From contig NZ_JAAVJL010000002.1 of the NCBI RefSeq assembly GCF_012863495.1, forward strand, positions 126,501 to 190,500: a stretch of DNA of 64,000 nt. Reading direction: 5' to 3'. Positions within the stretch are counted from its first letter, which is position 1; each line of letters begins with the position of its first letter. Under the pieces are notes generated by a model. It was not told the DNA's origin and ran no database searches. It saw nothing but the letters and a program-made list of their open reading frames with translations. The DNA comes from Pseudanabaena yagii GIHE-NHR1. Its GTDB lineage: Bacteria > Cyanobacteriota > Cyanobacteriia > Pseudanabaenales > Pseudanabaenaceae. Position numbers and translations under genes: made by a program. Shown here piece after piece: positions 1-8,341 of this stretch.

Positions 1-382
1 AGATGTACCAAACTTTAGAGCTTGCAGGCTCTCTAATTGGTCCATACCATCCTGACTCACCAAAAGAGAAAAGTAAATCTCTAGGATTTTTGAGTTGAGG
101 TATCTCTGAATGCTTACCCTGCATAAGAGATAGCCAAACTCTTGGTTTCTGTACATATTTAATCAGCAAGTCGTTATAGTCTAGTTCTTTATGTTCGATT
201 GCTCCAGCTATATTAATTGCATAACCTTCTTTCGTTTTTAAGTCACTTCTTCTAAAAACATTAAAGCTTTTTAGGAAGTCAACTGTAAATTCTGGACTAG
301 ATAAAAATTTTTGACAAAAAGGATAACCTTCTAAATAGCCCACATCAAGAAATGCATCTGGATTTTTTAGCTTTACAGTCAT
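1..382 (-). CDS. Unknown protein, 3' end cut by window edge
   Basis: An open frame reads from an ATG at 382 leftwards to the window edge with no stop: 127 codons beginning MTVKLKNPDAFLDVGYLEG. It is soluble-looking, with no signal peptide or membrane segment, and contains aromatic-rich stretches such as GESGWYGPI near the visible end. I do not recognise the family. Base composition is AT-rich compared with the housekeeping genes further right. The sequence downstream of its start (383-570) is also AT-rich and holds no gene. It is probably a real accessory gene because the frame stays open to the edge, but the C-terminal part is missing. Confidence 0.55.
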   Translation of the reverse strand, partial: MTVKLKNPDAFLDVGYLEGYPFCQKFLSSPEFTVDFLKSFNVFRRSDLKTKEGYAINIAGAIEHKELDYNDLLIKYVQKPRVWLSLMQGKHSEIPQLKNPRDLLFSFGESGWYGPIREPASSKVWYI

Positions 383-570
383 TTATTAACCACATATCTA
401 AATTATTAGCTATATACTAGCTTCTAAGCAAATATTTGACTATAATGCAAGAGATTAATTCTTTAAAAATTTAGTTTTAATTTGCAAAATATTATTTTGG
501 GGATTTAAACAAAATTAATCTCTCTGAGATTAAATATAATTTACTTAACCCAAATAGTTAGGAGTTACCA

Positions 571-723
571 ATAAAAGCAATTAGCAAACAATACCTTACG
601 GAATTTGACTATTATCAAAAGATCCTTGTACGTCTAGAAGAACTAGAATAAATTTATGCCTTTGTCCTAGCCGAAGAATCACAAGATGAAGCTATCTCAT
701 TTGCTCAAGCGATCATCGCTTAG
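571..723 (+). pseudogene. Decayed antitoxin-like gene remnant
   Basis: Reading from 571 gives ATA-Lys-Ala-Ile-Ser-Lys-Gln-Tyr-Leu, then a coherent frame through LVRLEELE, a TAA stop at 649, and continuation in the same frame as IYAFVLAEESQDEAISFAQ to a TAG at 721. A TAGGAG Shine-Dalgarno-like motif lies six bases upstream of the ATA, so ATA looks like a mutated ATG. The two halves together resemble the short acidic C-terminal type of cyanobacterial antitoxins (inference from general character, not a match). A dead start plus an in-frame stop argue for a pseudogene. No toxin partner is visible. Confidence 0.4.
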
Positions 724-838
724 AACTTGAGGAGAGGAAGCAAAGCTCAGAAGGCGATCGCTTACGTTCTCTAATCTCTAGCAAAAAAAGAATTTGAAAG
801 CACTTTAAGGAAATAAACAACCATTCTCAAAAGTTGTT

Positions 839-2095
839 TTACAAATCAGAAACTATACCCTGTGCTGCAATCCAAGCCGTAGTCCAAGCATTCTGAAAAT
901 TAAAACCACCCGTTACCCCATCAATATCTAAAATTTCTCCTGCAAAAAATAAACCAGAACAAATCTTACTTTCCATAGTCTGAAAATTCACATCCTGCAA
1001 GCGAATTCCGCCACAGGTGACAAACTCTTCCTTAAATACACCTTTACCCGCGATCGCATATTCACTCGCATTCAACACATTCACAATTTGCTGAAGCGCT
1101 TTATTAGAAATATCTGCCCAACGTTTTTCTAGTTCCACTTCCGCTTTATCAAGAAGATATTCCCAGAGTCGTAGGGAAATTTCAAAGGGACAGTAATTAG
1201 AAATAAATTTCTTGGGTTGATCGGCTTTCGCCGTGAGGAGGATTTGTTTAATCGCTTCTACTTTTAAAGATGGAATCCAATTGACGGCTAATTTTGCTTG
1301 ATAGTTACATTCATGGAGTTCTCGCGCCGCCCATGCTGACAGCTTCAGGACTGCGGGACCACTAAGTCCCCAATGGGTGATTAATAAAGCCCCTGACTGC
1401 TCTAAGGGATTACGGCTTGATTTTTTCTTCTCAGAACTAGCAGCACTAATTAATTTAACGGTAGCAGGATTGACGCTGACTCCTGCAAGTTCATGCAGTT
1501 TAGAATCTTTGATATTAAAGGTAAATAGGGAAGGAACAGGCGGCTCAAGGTCATGACCTAGCGATCGCGCGATCGCATAGCCCGATGGACTACTACCTGT
1601 GGCAAGCAATAGGCGATCGCAGATTATATTTTCCCCATTTTTGAGGATCACATCAAACTTGCGATCGCCTAGATGTTCAATTTTTTGGACTACAACATTA
1701 GTACGAAGATTAACACCAGCCTTTTTGGCAGCAAACATCAAGGCTTCCACAATCGTTTCCGAATCATCGGTAATGGGAAACATCCTGCCATCGGCTTCTG
1801 TTTTAAGCTTCACTCCTTCATGATTAAACCAGCGCACGACATCTAAGGGTTGAAATTTGGAGAAGGCTCCTCGTAAGGCTTTACCACCTCTAGGATAGTT
1901 TTGGACTAATTGCGAAGGTTCAAAACAATGGTGGGTTACATTACAACGACCTCCTCCCGAAATCCTGACTTTTGCTAGAGGTTGCCGCCCTGCCTCCAAG
2001 AGGGTAACGCGAGTATGGGCAGCCTGCGCCGCATGGATTGCACCAAAAAATCCTGCTGCTCCACCACCGATTACTACAACTTCTGTACTTGCCAT
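839..2095 (-). CDS. BaiN/HI0933-type FAD-dependent oxidoreductase
   Basis: Flavoprotein of the HI0933/BaiN (YhiN) family, about 418 residues. The N-terminal dinucleotide fold is plain: VVVIGGGAAGFFGAI directly after the start, followed by the family motif VRISGGGRCNVTH. The C-terminus carries the second FAD motif, FFAGEILDIDGVTGGFNFQNAW, in which residues DIDGVTGGFN are characteristic. Family members are NAD(P)/FAD-dependent; the physiological substrate is generally unknown in cyanobacteria. I place the start at the ATG at 2095 (protein MASTEVVVIGG) because it has AGAGAA just upstream. The longer frame to 2134 adds 13 residues that run into a palindromic repeat. It is followed downstream on its own strand only by non-coding DNA. 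Confidence 0.88.
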   Translation of the reverse strand: MASTEVVVIGGGAAGFFGAIHAAQAAHTRVTLLEAGRQPLAKVRISGGGRCNVTHHCFEPSQLVQNYPRGGKALRGAFSKFQPLDVVRWFNHEGVKLKTEADGRMFPITDDSETIVEALMFAAKKAGVNLRTNVVVQKIEHLGDRKFDVILKNGENIICDRLLLATGSSPSGYAIARSLGHDLEPPVPSLFTFNIKDSKLHELAGVSVNPATVKLISAASSEKKKSSRNPLEQSGALLITHWGLSGPAVLKLSAWAARELHECNYQAKLAVNWIPSLKVEAIKQILLTAKADQPKKFISNYCPFEISLRLWEYLLDKAEVELEKRWADISNKALQQIVNVLNASEYAIAGKGVFKEEFVTCGGIRLQDVNFQTMESKICSGLFFAGEILDIDGVTGGFNFQNAWTTAWIAAQGIVSDL

Positions 2096-2117
2096 ATTAT
2101 TCTCTTTACAATTATCT

Positions 2118-2150
2118 AGAAGAAAGTGGTGCAAAGCACCACTTTCTTCT
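2118..2150. repeat. Perfect hairpin, 15-bp arms
   Basis: Arms AGAAGAAAGTGGTGC and its exact complement flank an AAA loop. A degenerate third arm follows at 2162-2182 (GGTGCTTCGCGCCACTTTCT), so the element looks partly duplicated. It sits between two genes read leftwards, so it could terminate the secreted-protein gene at 2180-2494. Confidence 0.75.
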
Positions 2151-2179
2151 ATTAATAGATGGTGCTTCGCGCCACTTTC

Positions 2180-2494
2180 TTAATCTTTCTTGGGACGACA
2201 GGACTGGAAAATATTGATTACTTCTTTGGGAACTTGCTTAGTTTCCCTCGCGGCAGTGTCGATTTTGAGAAATTCAGAAAAGGTATATTGCGATCGCAAT
2301 TTATCTAAACTGCAAGTACAGAACTCCTTACTATTCGTAAATCCACAACCCTTCATAAAGGTTTTCACTACTTCTTGCGGATATTCATACTTTTCTTGTT
2401 TAGGAGTTTGAGTCTCTTGGGAATTTACCGCCGCCGAAATACCACCATTAATTAGTAAAAATGTGCTTAGAAAGAGAAATAGATGATGGCGCAT
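2180..2494 (-). CDS. Small secreted Cys-containing protein, unknown
   Basis: A 104-residue protein with a clear signal peptide (MRHHLFLFLSTFLLINGGISA, cleavage near residue 22). The mature part carries four cysteines, three of them in CGFTNSKEFCTC, then SLDKLRSQYTFSEFLKIDTAARE and a last Cys near the C-terminus (FQSCRPKKD). The pattern suggests a small periplasmic domain with two disulphides or a metal site; I cannot name the family. It is divergently oriented to the histidine kinase at 2665, with a hairpin in the gap. The start ATG at 2494 is the natural start for the signal peptide. Confidence 0.7.
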   Translation of the reverse strand: MRHHLFLFLSTFLLINGGISAAVNSQETQTPKQEKYEYPQEVVKTFMKGCGFTNSKEFCTCSLDKLRSQYTFSEFLKIDTAARETKQVPKEVINIFQSCRPKKD

Positions 2495-2549
2495 ATTTGA
2501 GTAGTAGCTTGCTTAATCCGTAGGGTCATTATATAGCCTTTGCCAATAA

Positions 2550-2578
2550 ATCAAGGCGGCACAATGCGCCGCCTTGAT
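2550..2578. repeat. GC-rich hairpin between divergent genes
   Basis: ATCAAGGCGGC pairs with GCCGCCTTGAT around a short ACAATGC loop region. Both flanking genes are transcribed away from it, so it is not a simple terminator. The core GGCGGC(R)CAATGCGCCGCC resembles other hairpins of this window. Confidence 0.6.
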
Positions 2579-2664
2579 CGTAATTTCTATCATCAGGATG
2601 ACTGCATAGATCGCAATTTCGTGACAACATCTATATAGCCATCCTGTTTTGCCTGAGCGTTTGA

Positions 2665-3756
2665 ATGAAATCTCCTGACCGTTTACTAATTGTTGATGAT
2701 GTGCCAGACAATCTATTTCTTGTTCGCACAATTCTCGAAGAAGAGGGATACGAGATCATCGCAGCATCTAATGGTCATGAGGCATTAAAAATTATTGAAT
2801 CTGAGCCAATTGACTTGGTATTGCTAGATGTGATGATGCCCCTCATGGATGGCTATGAGGTGACTCGCCGCATCAGAGCGATGAAGGACTTGCCATTCAT
2901 TCCCATTTTATTAATTACGGCTTATGATCGCGCTAATGCTGTTAAGGGCTTAGACCTCGGCGCAGATGAATTTATTCGGAAACCGATTGAGGCGGATGAA
3001 CTCTTGGCAAGGGTGCGATCGCTACTGCGGTTAAAACATAGTATTGCTGAACGCGATCGCATTGATCGCCAACGACAGGATTTTGTATCACGACTGACCC
3101 ATGACTTGCGGACTCCACTTGTGGCGGCGGATCGGATGTTGGGACTGTTACAAGATGGTGTACTAGGGGAGATTTCGCCGCAAATTGGGGAAGCATTGAC
3201 AATTATGGGGCGCAGCAATCGCAATTTGCTGGAAATGGTGAATAAGCTCCTTGATGTCTATCGCTACGAGTCAGGCAGTAAGACTATTAATTTACAGCCA
3301 TTAAATTTGCAGGAATTACTTGAACAAGTGGTAGAGGAACTCAAGCCGATCGCCATTTCTAAAAACCTAGAACTCATTGCTGAGCTAAATCAAACAGCTA
3401 CAGTCAAAGGCGATCGCCTCGAACTATTGCGAGTATTTAATAATTTAATTGGCAATGCCCTGAAATTTACCGAAGTGGGAAAAGTTCATGTTAGCCTAAA
3501 GCTAGCTCAAAATGAGGCGCATCAATCTGAGGCAATTATTGCGATCGCGGACACTGGTGCGGGTATTCCGATTGACGAGCAACCATTCTTGTTCCAAAGA
3601 TTTCGCCAAGGCAACCATCAAAAACAAGGTAGCGGCTTAGGTCTATACCTATCGCACTATATTATTAGCGCCCATGATGGCAAAATTCTGGTCAAATCGC
3701 CCAATCTTGACACTCAGCAAGGTTCTACTTTCTTTGTGCATTTACCCATTATTTAA
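2665..3756 (+). CDS. Receiver-histidine kinase (REC-HisKA-HATPase)
   Basis: Two-component protein of 363 residues with a reversed hybrid layout. An N-terminal receiver spans residues 6-120 (acid pair D11-D12, phospho-acceptor D55 in VLLDVMMP, K107 in RKP). A short linker leads to a HisKA domain with the H-box SRLTHDLRTPL (H146). The HATPase has the N-box NNLIGNALKFT, the G1 box ADTGAGIP and the G2 box GSGLGLYLSHYI. There is no membrane segment, so it is cytoplasmic and probably takes phosphate or signal from another kinase through its receiver. No obvious partner regulator is adjacent; the next gene is an unknown protein on the same strand after a 70-base gap. Confidence 0.92.
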   Translation: MKSPDRLLIVDDVPDNLFLVRTILEEEGYEIIAASNGHEALKIIESEPIDLVLLDVMMPLMDGYEVTRRIRAMKDLPFIPILLITAYDRANAVKGLDLGADEFIRKPIEADELLARVRSLLRLKHSIAERDRIDRQRQDFVSRLTHDLRTPLVAADRMLGLLQDGVLGEISPQIGEALTIMGRSNRNLLEMVNKLLDVYRYESGSKTINLQPLNLQELLEQVVEELKPIAISKNLELIAELNQTATVKGDRLELLRVFNNLIGNALKFTEVGKVHVSLKLAQNEAHQSEAIIAIADTGAGIPIDEQPFLFQRFRQGNHQKQGSGLGLYLSHYIISAHDGKILVKSPNLDTQQGSTFFVHLPII

Positions 3757-3826
3757 AAATTAAAATTTCAAAATCAAAAATTTTGGCAAAGCTGAAATTC
3801 TTTGGTTTTATATTTACCGATCAATC

Positions 3827-4393
3827 ATGAGTACCCATCAAATTCAGTACGACACTCTCCTTAGCCATTACAGCAATCCTCTCGAATCAATTACGCTTTT
3901 ACGGCAGTATCGCCCATATTTTGAGCTAATTCCTAGTCTGCGTCGTCCCATTGATAGTTTAATTTCAATTCCATTTCCAGTAGTCCAAATTACTAGTCCC
4001 AACCTGACCCAAAATCATGTTCGCTTAGAATGTGACCTAGCTTTGATTATGTGTGATCCTGACTGGAAAGTAAAAACTGGTCAAGAAATTTTTGTGTTCA
4101 TCCATCGCCCTAACGAAGATTACTCATCACTTCTAAAACGTTGGCGACAAGTGGAAGTCATGCTGGGGGAAGAATATTACTGGCTTTTGCCTTGGAAACA
4201 TCGCAGTATTATTAGCGATCGCGGCGAATCTCACTATCCGTTATTCGTGACCCTCGACTATTCCCCAAGTCGAATTAGTAAAGGTTTAGAAGGCGCATCT
4301 CTCCCTCATGTAAAGGTGTCCACTCCAGTTATCGAATTACCACCTGATACTGAAGAAAATCAAGAAGATCATATTTGCGATCCCACCGAATAA
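3827..4393 (+). CDS. Conserved-looking unknown protein
   Basis: A 188-residue soluble protein, with no signal peptide or membrane span. It is aromatic- and proline-rich in the middle (FVFIHRPNEDYSSLLKRWRQ, EEYYWLLPWKHRS) and ends in an acidic tail (PPDTEENQEDHICDPTE). I do not recognise a family. It follows the histidine kinase on the same strand by 70 bases and precedes a strong bidirectional terminator, so co-transcription with the kinase is plausible. HIP1-containing codons (AGCGATCGCGGC) show the base composition of a resident gene. Confidence 0.7.
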   Translation: MSTHQIQYDTLLSHYSNPLESITLLRQYRPYFELIPSLRRPIDSLISIPFPVVQITSPNLTQNHVRLECDLALIMCDPDWKVKTGQEIFVFIHRPNEDYSSLLKRWRQVEVMLGEEYYWLLPWKHRSIISDRGESHYPLFVTLDYSPSRISKGLEGASLPHVKVSTPVIELPPDTEENQEDHICDPTE

Positions 4394-4404
4394 AAAATCA
4401 AATT

Positions 4405-4435
4405 AAAAAGAGGAGTGCTCTGCACTCCTCTTTTT
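4405..4435. terminator. Bidirectional intrinsic terminator
   Basis: AAAAAGAGGAGTGC and its complement around TCT form a perfect stem with A-tract and T-tract on either side. It lies in the 44-base gap between two convergent genes and can serve both. Confidence 0.85.
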
Positions 4436-4437
4436 GG

Positions 4438-4989
4438 CTATTTCAAGTTAATTGCAGGGGTTTTACAAACATCGATGGGATCTAACTCTGCACTCTTACC
4501 ATCATCATATTCAGCTCTCACGTCAAATACACATCCTGCGTCAGCACCTTTAAAATCTGAACGCTTCCACTCAAAATCAGCTTTTTCGCGATCGGCAAGT
4601 GGTGCATCAAGCTCATTAGGTCCCCAATCTTGTTTGCTTGGTGCAGACATATAAATTGCTTTTAAGACTTTACCACTGTTGTTAACAACGGCAATCCGCA
4701 CTGTATCAGGAGCCTTTTCAGTTTTAGAATCTGCATCTTTGGGACTAGCTGACGCGGAGGGACTAGCTGATGCGGAGGGACTAGCCGTAGGAGACGCAGA
4801 TGCGGTTGCAGGGCTGGATGGAGAAGCAGAGGGAGATGCAGAGGGCTTGGCACTGCTACTAGGAGTGGCTGATGCCGATGGAGAAGTAGAAGTAGTAGTA
4901 GATGTGGTGGTAGTTGTAGGAGTACAAGAAACGGCAGCAACAGAGATACTTGCAGCGATCGCTAGGTTATACAACAAAAAATTTTTCAT
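4438..4989 (-). CDS. Putative lipoprotein with Ser/Ala/Pro linker
   Basis: A protein of about 183 residues starting MKNFLLYNLAIAASISVAAVSC, a signal peptide ending in an AVSC lipobox-like motif, so a lipid-anchored periplasmic or outer membrane protein is likely. Residues 23-90 are a low-complexity run of Thr then Ser/Ala/Pro (for example SASASPSASASP), a flexible spacer. The C-terminal ~95 residues form a small globular domain (VRIAVVNNSGKVLKAIYMSA ... CVFDVRAEYDDG) with two cysteines. I chose the ATG at 4989 because GTGAGG lies six bases upstream; the frame itself could open at a GTG at 5001. The repeat-rich linker produces a long shadow frame on the other strand. Confidence 0.65.
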   Translation of the reverse strand: MKNFLLYNLAIAASISVAAVSCTPTTTTTSTTTSTSPSASATPSSSAKPSASPSASPSSPATASASPTASPSASASPSASASPKDADSKTEKAPDTVRIAVVNNSGKVLKAIYMSAPSKQDWGPNELDAPLADREKADFEWKRSDFKGADAGCVFDVRAEYDDGKSAELDPIDVCKTPAINLK

Positions 4990-5117
4990 AAACATCCTCA
5001 CAGCTTAAACGAAGAAACTATGTTAACAGCCGTAGATCCCATCATGGACAAGAATTAATGTTTATCCATAGATCTATGATCTTTTTCGGTTAAAAGATTA
5101 TTTATAGCAAAATGAAA

Positions 5118-5160
5118 CAAATAATGATGGGCGGTGCTTCGCGCCGCCCATCATTATTTG
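5118..5160. repeat. Hairpin with 17-bp arms between divergent genes
   Basis: CAAATAATGATGGGCGG pairs exactly with its complement at 5144-5160 around TGCTTCGCG. It shares the core GGGCGG..GCGCCGCCC with the hairpin at 50192-50226. Confidence 0.8.
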
Positions 5161-5236
5161 TTTGCACTACCGAAAAATGATCCTATTAAGAAGTACTAGA
5201 AGTAAATTAATCTATGCTCATTTCAAAACTTCTAGG

Positions 5237-5283
5237 CTGTAGCATTTTTGATTTTGCCGTAGGCAAAATCAAAAATGCTACAG
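5237..5283. repeat. Perfect hairpin with 22-bp arms
   Basis: Arms of 22 bases (CTGTAGCATTTTTGATTTTG plus CC) flank a GTA loop with no mismatch. The rest of the ~400-base gap 4990-5399 between the divergent lipoprotein and upp genes holds this and the hairpin at 5118 but no gene. Because both genes point away, this is not their terminator. Confidence 0.8.
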
Positions 5284-5399
5284 CTGGTTTTTATCGCGAT
5301 CGCCATAAACTGCAAACCAAATCATCGTAGGATGTTAAGACTAATGGTGCTTTGCACTACTTAATTTATTCAAGTTTATTCAAGTACTAGAACAAATTC

Positions 5400-6050
5400 A
5401 TGGCTCCTCAATTGCGCGTATATGTTCCTCCCCATCCCATCATCCGCCACTGGCTCACCATTGCGCGGGAGAAACATACACCTGTTCCACTATTTCGCAC
5501 AGCAATGAGCGAGCTTGGGAAATGGCTGACCTATGAGGCAATTCGTGAATTTTTGCCAGTGCAGGAAGTCGATATTGAAACTCCCATAGGAGCCGCCTCA
5601 GGACAGCTAATCGATGCTTCTATTCCTTTAGCGCTTGTGCCAATTTTACGGGCAGGATTAGCAATGCTAGAAGGAAGTCAAACCCTCTTGCCAACTGCCA
5701 ATGTTTTCCATTTGGGATTAGTGCGTAATGAGGAAACCCTTGAGGCTAGCTGCTATCTCAATCGTTTGCCAGAAAGATTTGAGCCACAAACTCGTATTTT
5801 CATTGTTGAACCGATGATGGCAACGGGGGGATCGATTATCGCCACTTTGAAATTACTCACAGAGAGAGGAGCCGATCCTGCGTTCATTCGGATTATTAAT
5901 GCCCTATGTGCGCCACCAGCTTTACAGCTAATCAATCAACAGTTCCCGTCAGTACAAATCTACTCTGCCTGTATTGATGAAGTTGTCAATGAGCAAGGAT
6001 GGATTGTTCCCGGACTAGGCGATGCTGGCGATCGCTCTTTTGGCACATAG
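5400..6050 (+). CDS. upp: Uracil phosphoribosyltransferase
   Basis: Converts uracil and PRPP to UMP in pyrimidine salvage; cytoplasmic. The protein has 216 residues, slightly longer than the usual ~209. The PRPP-binding loop is seen as FIVEPMMATGGSI (acidic residues EP in place of the commoner DPM) and the uracil-binding C-terminal signature as GLGDAGDRSFGT. Central motifs VPILRAGLAML and GLVRNEET are also typical. The ATG at 5400 gives the standard N-terminus MAPQLRVYVPPHP. It stands alone, with a convergent neighbour and a shared terminator. Confidence 0.95.
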   Translation: MAPQLRVYVPPHPIIRHWLTIAREKHTPVPLFRTAMSELGKWLTYEAIREFLPVQEVDIETPIGAASGQLIDASIPLALVPILRAGLAMLEGSQTLLPTANVFHLGLVRNEETLEASCYLNRLPERFEPQTRIFIVEPMMATGGSIIATLKLLTERGADPAFIRIINALCAPPALQLINQQFPSVQIYSACIDEVVNEQGWIVPGLGDAGDRSFGT

Positions 6051-6081
6051 TTTAAAGCATCCCTAAAGGGGATGCTTTAAA
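6051..6081. terminator. Shared hairpin terminator
   Basis: TTTAAAGCATCCC and GGGATGCTTTAAA form a 13-bp stem between the convergent upp gene and the GGDEF gene; the stem includes the stop codon of the latter. Confidence 0.7.
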
Positions 6082-7657
6082 CCTGAAATATCCATTGACA
6101 GTTTCTGCCATTTTCTTTGGCTTGATATAGAGCTTGATCCGCTCTATCAATTAAGTCTTGGGGTAATTCGGAAGCTTGGGGAATAGTGCAGGCAATGCCA
6201 AAACTAAGGGTGACATAATCAGCTACCCTGCTATTGCCATGATGAATATTTAAATTTGTTAGCTCTTGACGGATATCTTCAACAATTTGCGAAGCACCTG
6301 CCTCATTGGTATTGGGAAGGATAATCACAAATTCCTCCCCGCCATAGCGTGCCACCATATCCGCAGGACGCTTAACCTGACACCGCAGCAACCCAGCTAC
6401 CTGAAAAAGACAGCGATCGCCTGCGGGATGTCCATAGGTGTCATTGTAATTTTTGAAATAGTCAATATCGCAGAGAATCAAGGAAATGGGATTTTGCTCT
6501 CTCAACATTCTCTGCCATTCTTTATGGAAGTATTGATCAAAGCCGCGACGATTAACTATATGGGTTAGCGGATCGGTAATCGCAATTTTCTCTAACTCCT
6601 GATTTGCTTTTTGCAATTGTTGGTATAGATGGGATTGCTGAAGAGCGATCGCTACTTGATTGGCTAACTGTTGAATTAATTCAATTTCCGACTGTTGCCA
6701 TTGCCGAGTTGAAAAACATTGATGAAAAACGAGTAATCCCCATAGCTCATCTTGGCTACTCAATTGGTTCTCAGAATGTCCATGAAAATTAGTCACAATG
6801 GGAACGACTAGTTTTGACTTCACGCCCAACCACTTCAAGGTATTAACTAAACAAGCTGACATATGGTCTTGCTCAATATCCACGACACTGCGAATTCGTC
6901 CTTGGAGGTATAGATCATGGTGCGATCGCGGAAAAATATCTGTGGGCAATGTATATTGCTGAAGATTTACCACATTTGGGGCATCGGATTCACTGACAAT
7001 TACGCCTGCGGTGTCTGGCTCAGCCTTGTAGATAAGTGTGCGATCGCTTTGTAAAATTTGTCTCGCCTCAGTGACAGTTGTTAATAAAATTTCATCAAGA
7101 TCAAGGGATTGCCGAATATGTCGAATTACTACAGCTAATAGTTTTTCCCGTTCTATTTGCTTTCTTAAAGTTAACTCTGCTTGCTGTCTACTTGCAATTT
7201 CGGCTTGGAGGATTTGATTTTGATCAATGAGTTTCTGCTTTTGTTTTTGGATCAGCAATTGATTCTTCACTCGCATCAAAACTTCCTGTTCTTGAAAGGG
7301 TTTTGTAATATAGTCAACTCCTCCTGCTTCAAAAGCTTTAACCTTGTTACCTAAGTGATCGATCGCGCTAATAAACACTACTGGAATATCACAGGTTTGA
7401 GGAGATTCTTTTAACTGTCTACATACCTGATAACCATTTAAGTCAGGCATATTAATATCTAGCAAAATGAGGTCAGGAGGCAATGCTGACACAAACTTTA
7501 CAGCCATCTTGCCACTAGTAGTCTTACGCACCGAATATCCCTCATTAGTGAGCATACTTGCCAACAATTGCAAATTTTCAAGCGTATTATCAACGATCAA
7601 AATGTTGGGATAAGTCTTTATATTGGGATAATTCGTTTGGGCTATCTGTGGAGTCAT
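6077..7657 (-). CDS. Diguanylate cyclase REC-GAF-GGDEF
   Basis: Makes cyclic di-GMP from GTP. Order of domains (numbering for the ATG at 7657): receiver at ~17-135 with phospho-acceptor D67 (LILLDINMP), coiled coil, GAF at ~190-350, GGDEF at ~365-526. The active site reads YGGEEF, and RPAD lies five residues before it, the standard RxxD inhibitory I-site, so product inhibition is expected. In the receiver the acid pair reads VDN instead of VDD, so magnesium binding may be weakened. The frame can extend to a TTG at 7696, but that segment overlaps a dispersed repeat; MTPQIAQTNYPN at 7657 is the better start. Confidence 0.9.
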   Translation of the reverse strand: MTPQIAQTNYPNIKTYPNILIVDNTLENLQLLASMLTNEGYSVRKTTSGKMAVKFVSALPPDLILLDINMPDLNGYQVCRQLKESPQTCDIPVVFISAIDHLGNKVKAFEAGGVDYITKPFQEQEVLMRVKNQLLIQKQKQKLIDQNQILQAEIASRQQAELTLRKQIEREKLLAVVIRHIRQSLDLDEILLTTVTEARQILQSDRTLIYKAEPDTAGVIVSESDAPNVVNLQQYTLPTDIFPRSHHDLYLQGRIRSVVDIEQDHMSACLVNTLKWLGVKSKLVVPIVTNFHGHSENQLSSQDELWGLLVFHQCFSTRQWQQSEIELIQQLANQVAIALQQSHLYQQLQKANQELEKIAITDPLTHIVNRRGFDQYFHKEWQRMLREQNPISLILCDIDYFKNYNDTYGHPAGDRCLFQVAGLLRCQVKRPADMVARYGGEEFVIILPNTNEAGASQIVEDIRQELTNLNIHHGNSRVADYVTLSFGIACTIPQASELPQDLIDRADQALYQAKENGRNCQWIFQV

Positions 7658-7710
7658 ATTTTTAATGATGATCTCTAGGTTTGTGTTAGTTCCCAAATAG
7701 CTTCAAATTA

Positions 7711-7811
7711 GTAGTTGCAGCACTTTGCGCCGCAACTCTCTTCTGGGTTTTGGTTTTGTCCTAACATAAGTGGCTACTGCTATAAAAACATAAGTGGCTA
7801 CTGCTATAAAA
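7711..7811 (-). repeat. MITE-like element, family 1, with duplicated end
   Basis: Read leftwards it begins TATAGCAGTAGCCACTTATG, continues TTAGGACAAAACC and carries a degenerate hairpin at 7713-7737. The terminal 24 bases (ACATAAGTGGCTACTGCTAT plus AAAA) are tandemly duplicated at 7764-7787 and 7788-7811. The start TATAGC(A/T)GT(A/C)GCC and the TTAGGACA(T)AAAACC block recur at 28348. Confidence 0.65.
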
Positions 7812-7843
7812 AGACTTATAAAACGTCTTTAATCTGTATATTG

Positions 7844-8254
7844 CTATATTTTTTCCGCAAGTTTCAAAATTTTTTGCCAATGTATTTCTGATACAGGCAC
7901 AACTGAGAGACGACTGATGCGAATGAGGTCAAAACCTTCAAAATCAGGGTCTTGTTTGATTTGGGCAAGGGTGACAGGTTGTTGTAGCGATCGCACTGCT
8001 TTGACATCAACGACAGCACGTTTAGGATCATCTAACTTTGGATCAACATAGGGAAGACTTATCACTTCAGCAATGCCCATCGCACGACGCTCATCCCCTG
8101 TGTGATAGATCAAGGCTAAATCCTTGGGTTGCATGGTGCGGATATGCTTGAGAGCCAGATTATTATTGACACCATCCCAAATAGTTTGGCGATCGCGTTC
8201 GAGATCGGCATAGGAATAGACGTGAGGTTCACTTTTGAGAAGCCAATAAGCCAT
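7844..8254 (-). CDS. EVE-domain protein
   Basis: A 136-residue single-domain protein of the EVE (formerly DUF55/thymocyte nuclear protein 1) family, which belongs to the PUA-like folds and binds modified nucleobases. The family hallmarks are MAYWLLKSEPHVYSYADLE, W(D)GVNNNLALKHIRTM and DLALIYHTGDERRAMGIAEV. I use the ATG at 8254 because MAYWLLKSEP is the usual N-terminus; the frame extends to 8332 but would translate a hairpin repeat. In bacteria EVE proteins are often linked to modified-DNA restriction, but no restriction gene is adjacent here, so a housekeeping RNA or DNA role is equally possible. Confidence 0.88.
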   Translation of the reverse strand: MAYWLLKSEPHVYSYADLERDRQTIWDGVNNNLALKHIRTMQPKDLALIYHTGDERRAMGIAEVISLPYVDPKLDDPKRAVVDVKAVRSLQQPVTLAQIKQDPDFEGFDLIRISRLSVVPVSEIHWQKILKLAEKI

Positions 8255-8300
8255 GATGCCAGTGTTTGAAACTCCATCGCCATTATAAAGCCCCCAAAAA

Positions 8301-8341
8301 CAAAAGAGAATGGTGTTGCAAAGTAACACCATTCTCTTTTG
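8301..8341. repeat. Hairpin with 17-bp arms between divergent genes
   Basis: CAAAAGAGAATGGTGTT and its complement surround GCAAAGT. It lies between the starts of the divergent EVE and glutamate synthase genes, so it is not a terminator for either. Confidence 0.75.

Noticed and set aside
4679-5008. Open frame opposite the lipoprotein gene
   Set aside because: It is a shadow of the Ser/Ala/Pro repeats on the other strand and yields only low-complexity Asp/Ala/Gly sequence.
7844-8332. N-terminally extended EVE protein
   Set aside because: The added 26 residues translate a palindromic repeat; the family normally starts at MAYWLLKSEP.
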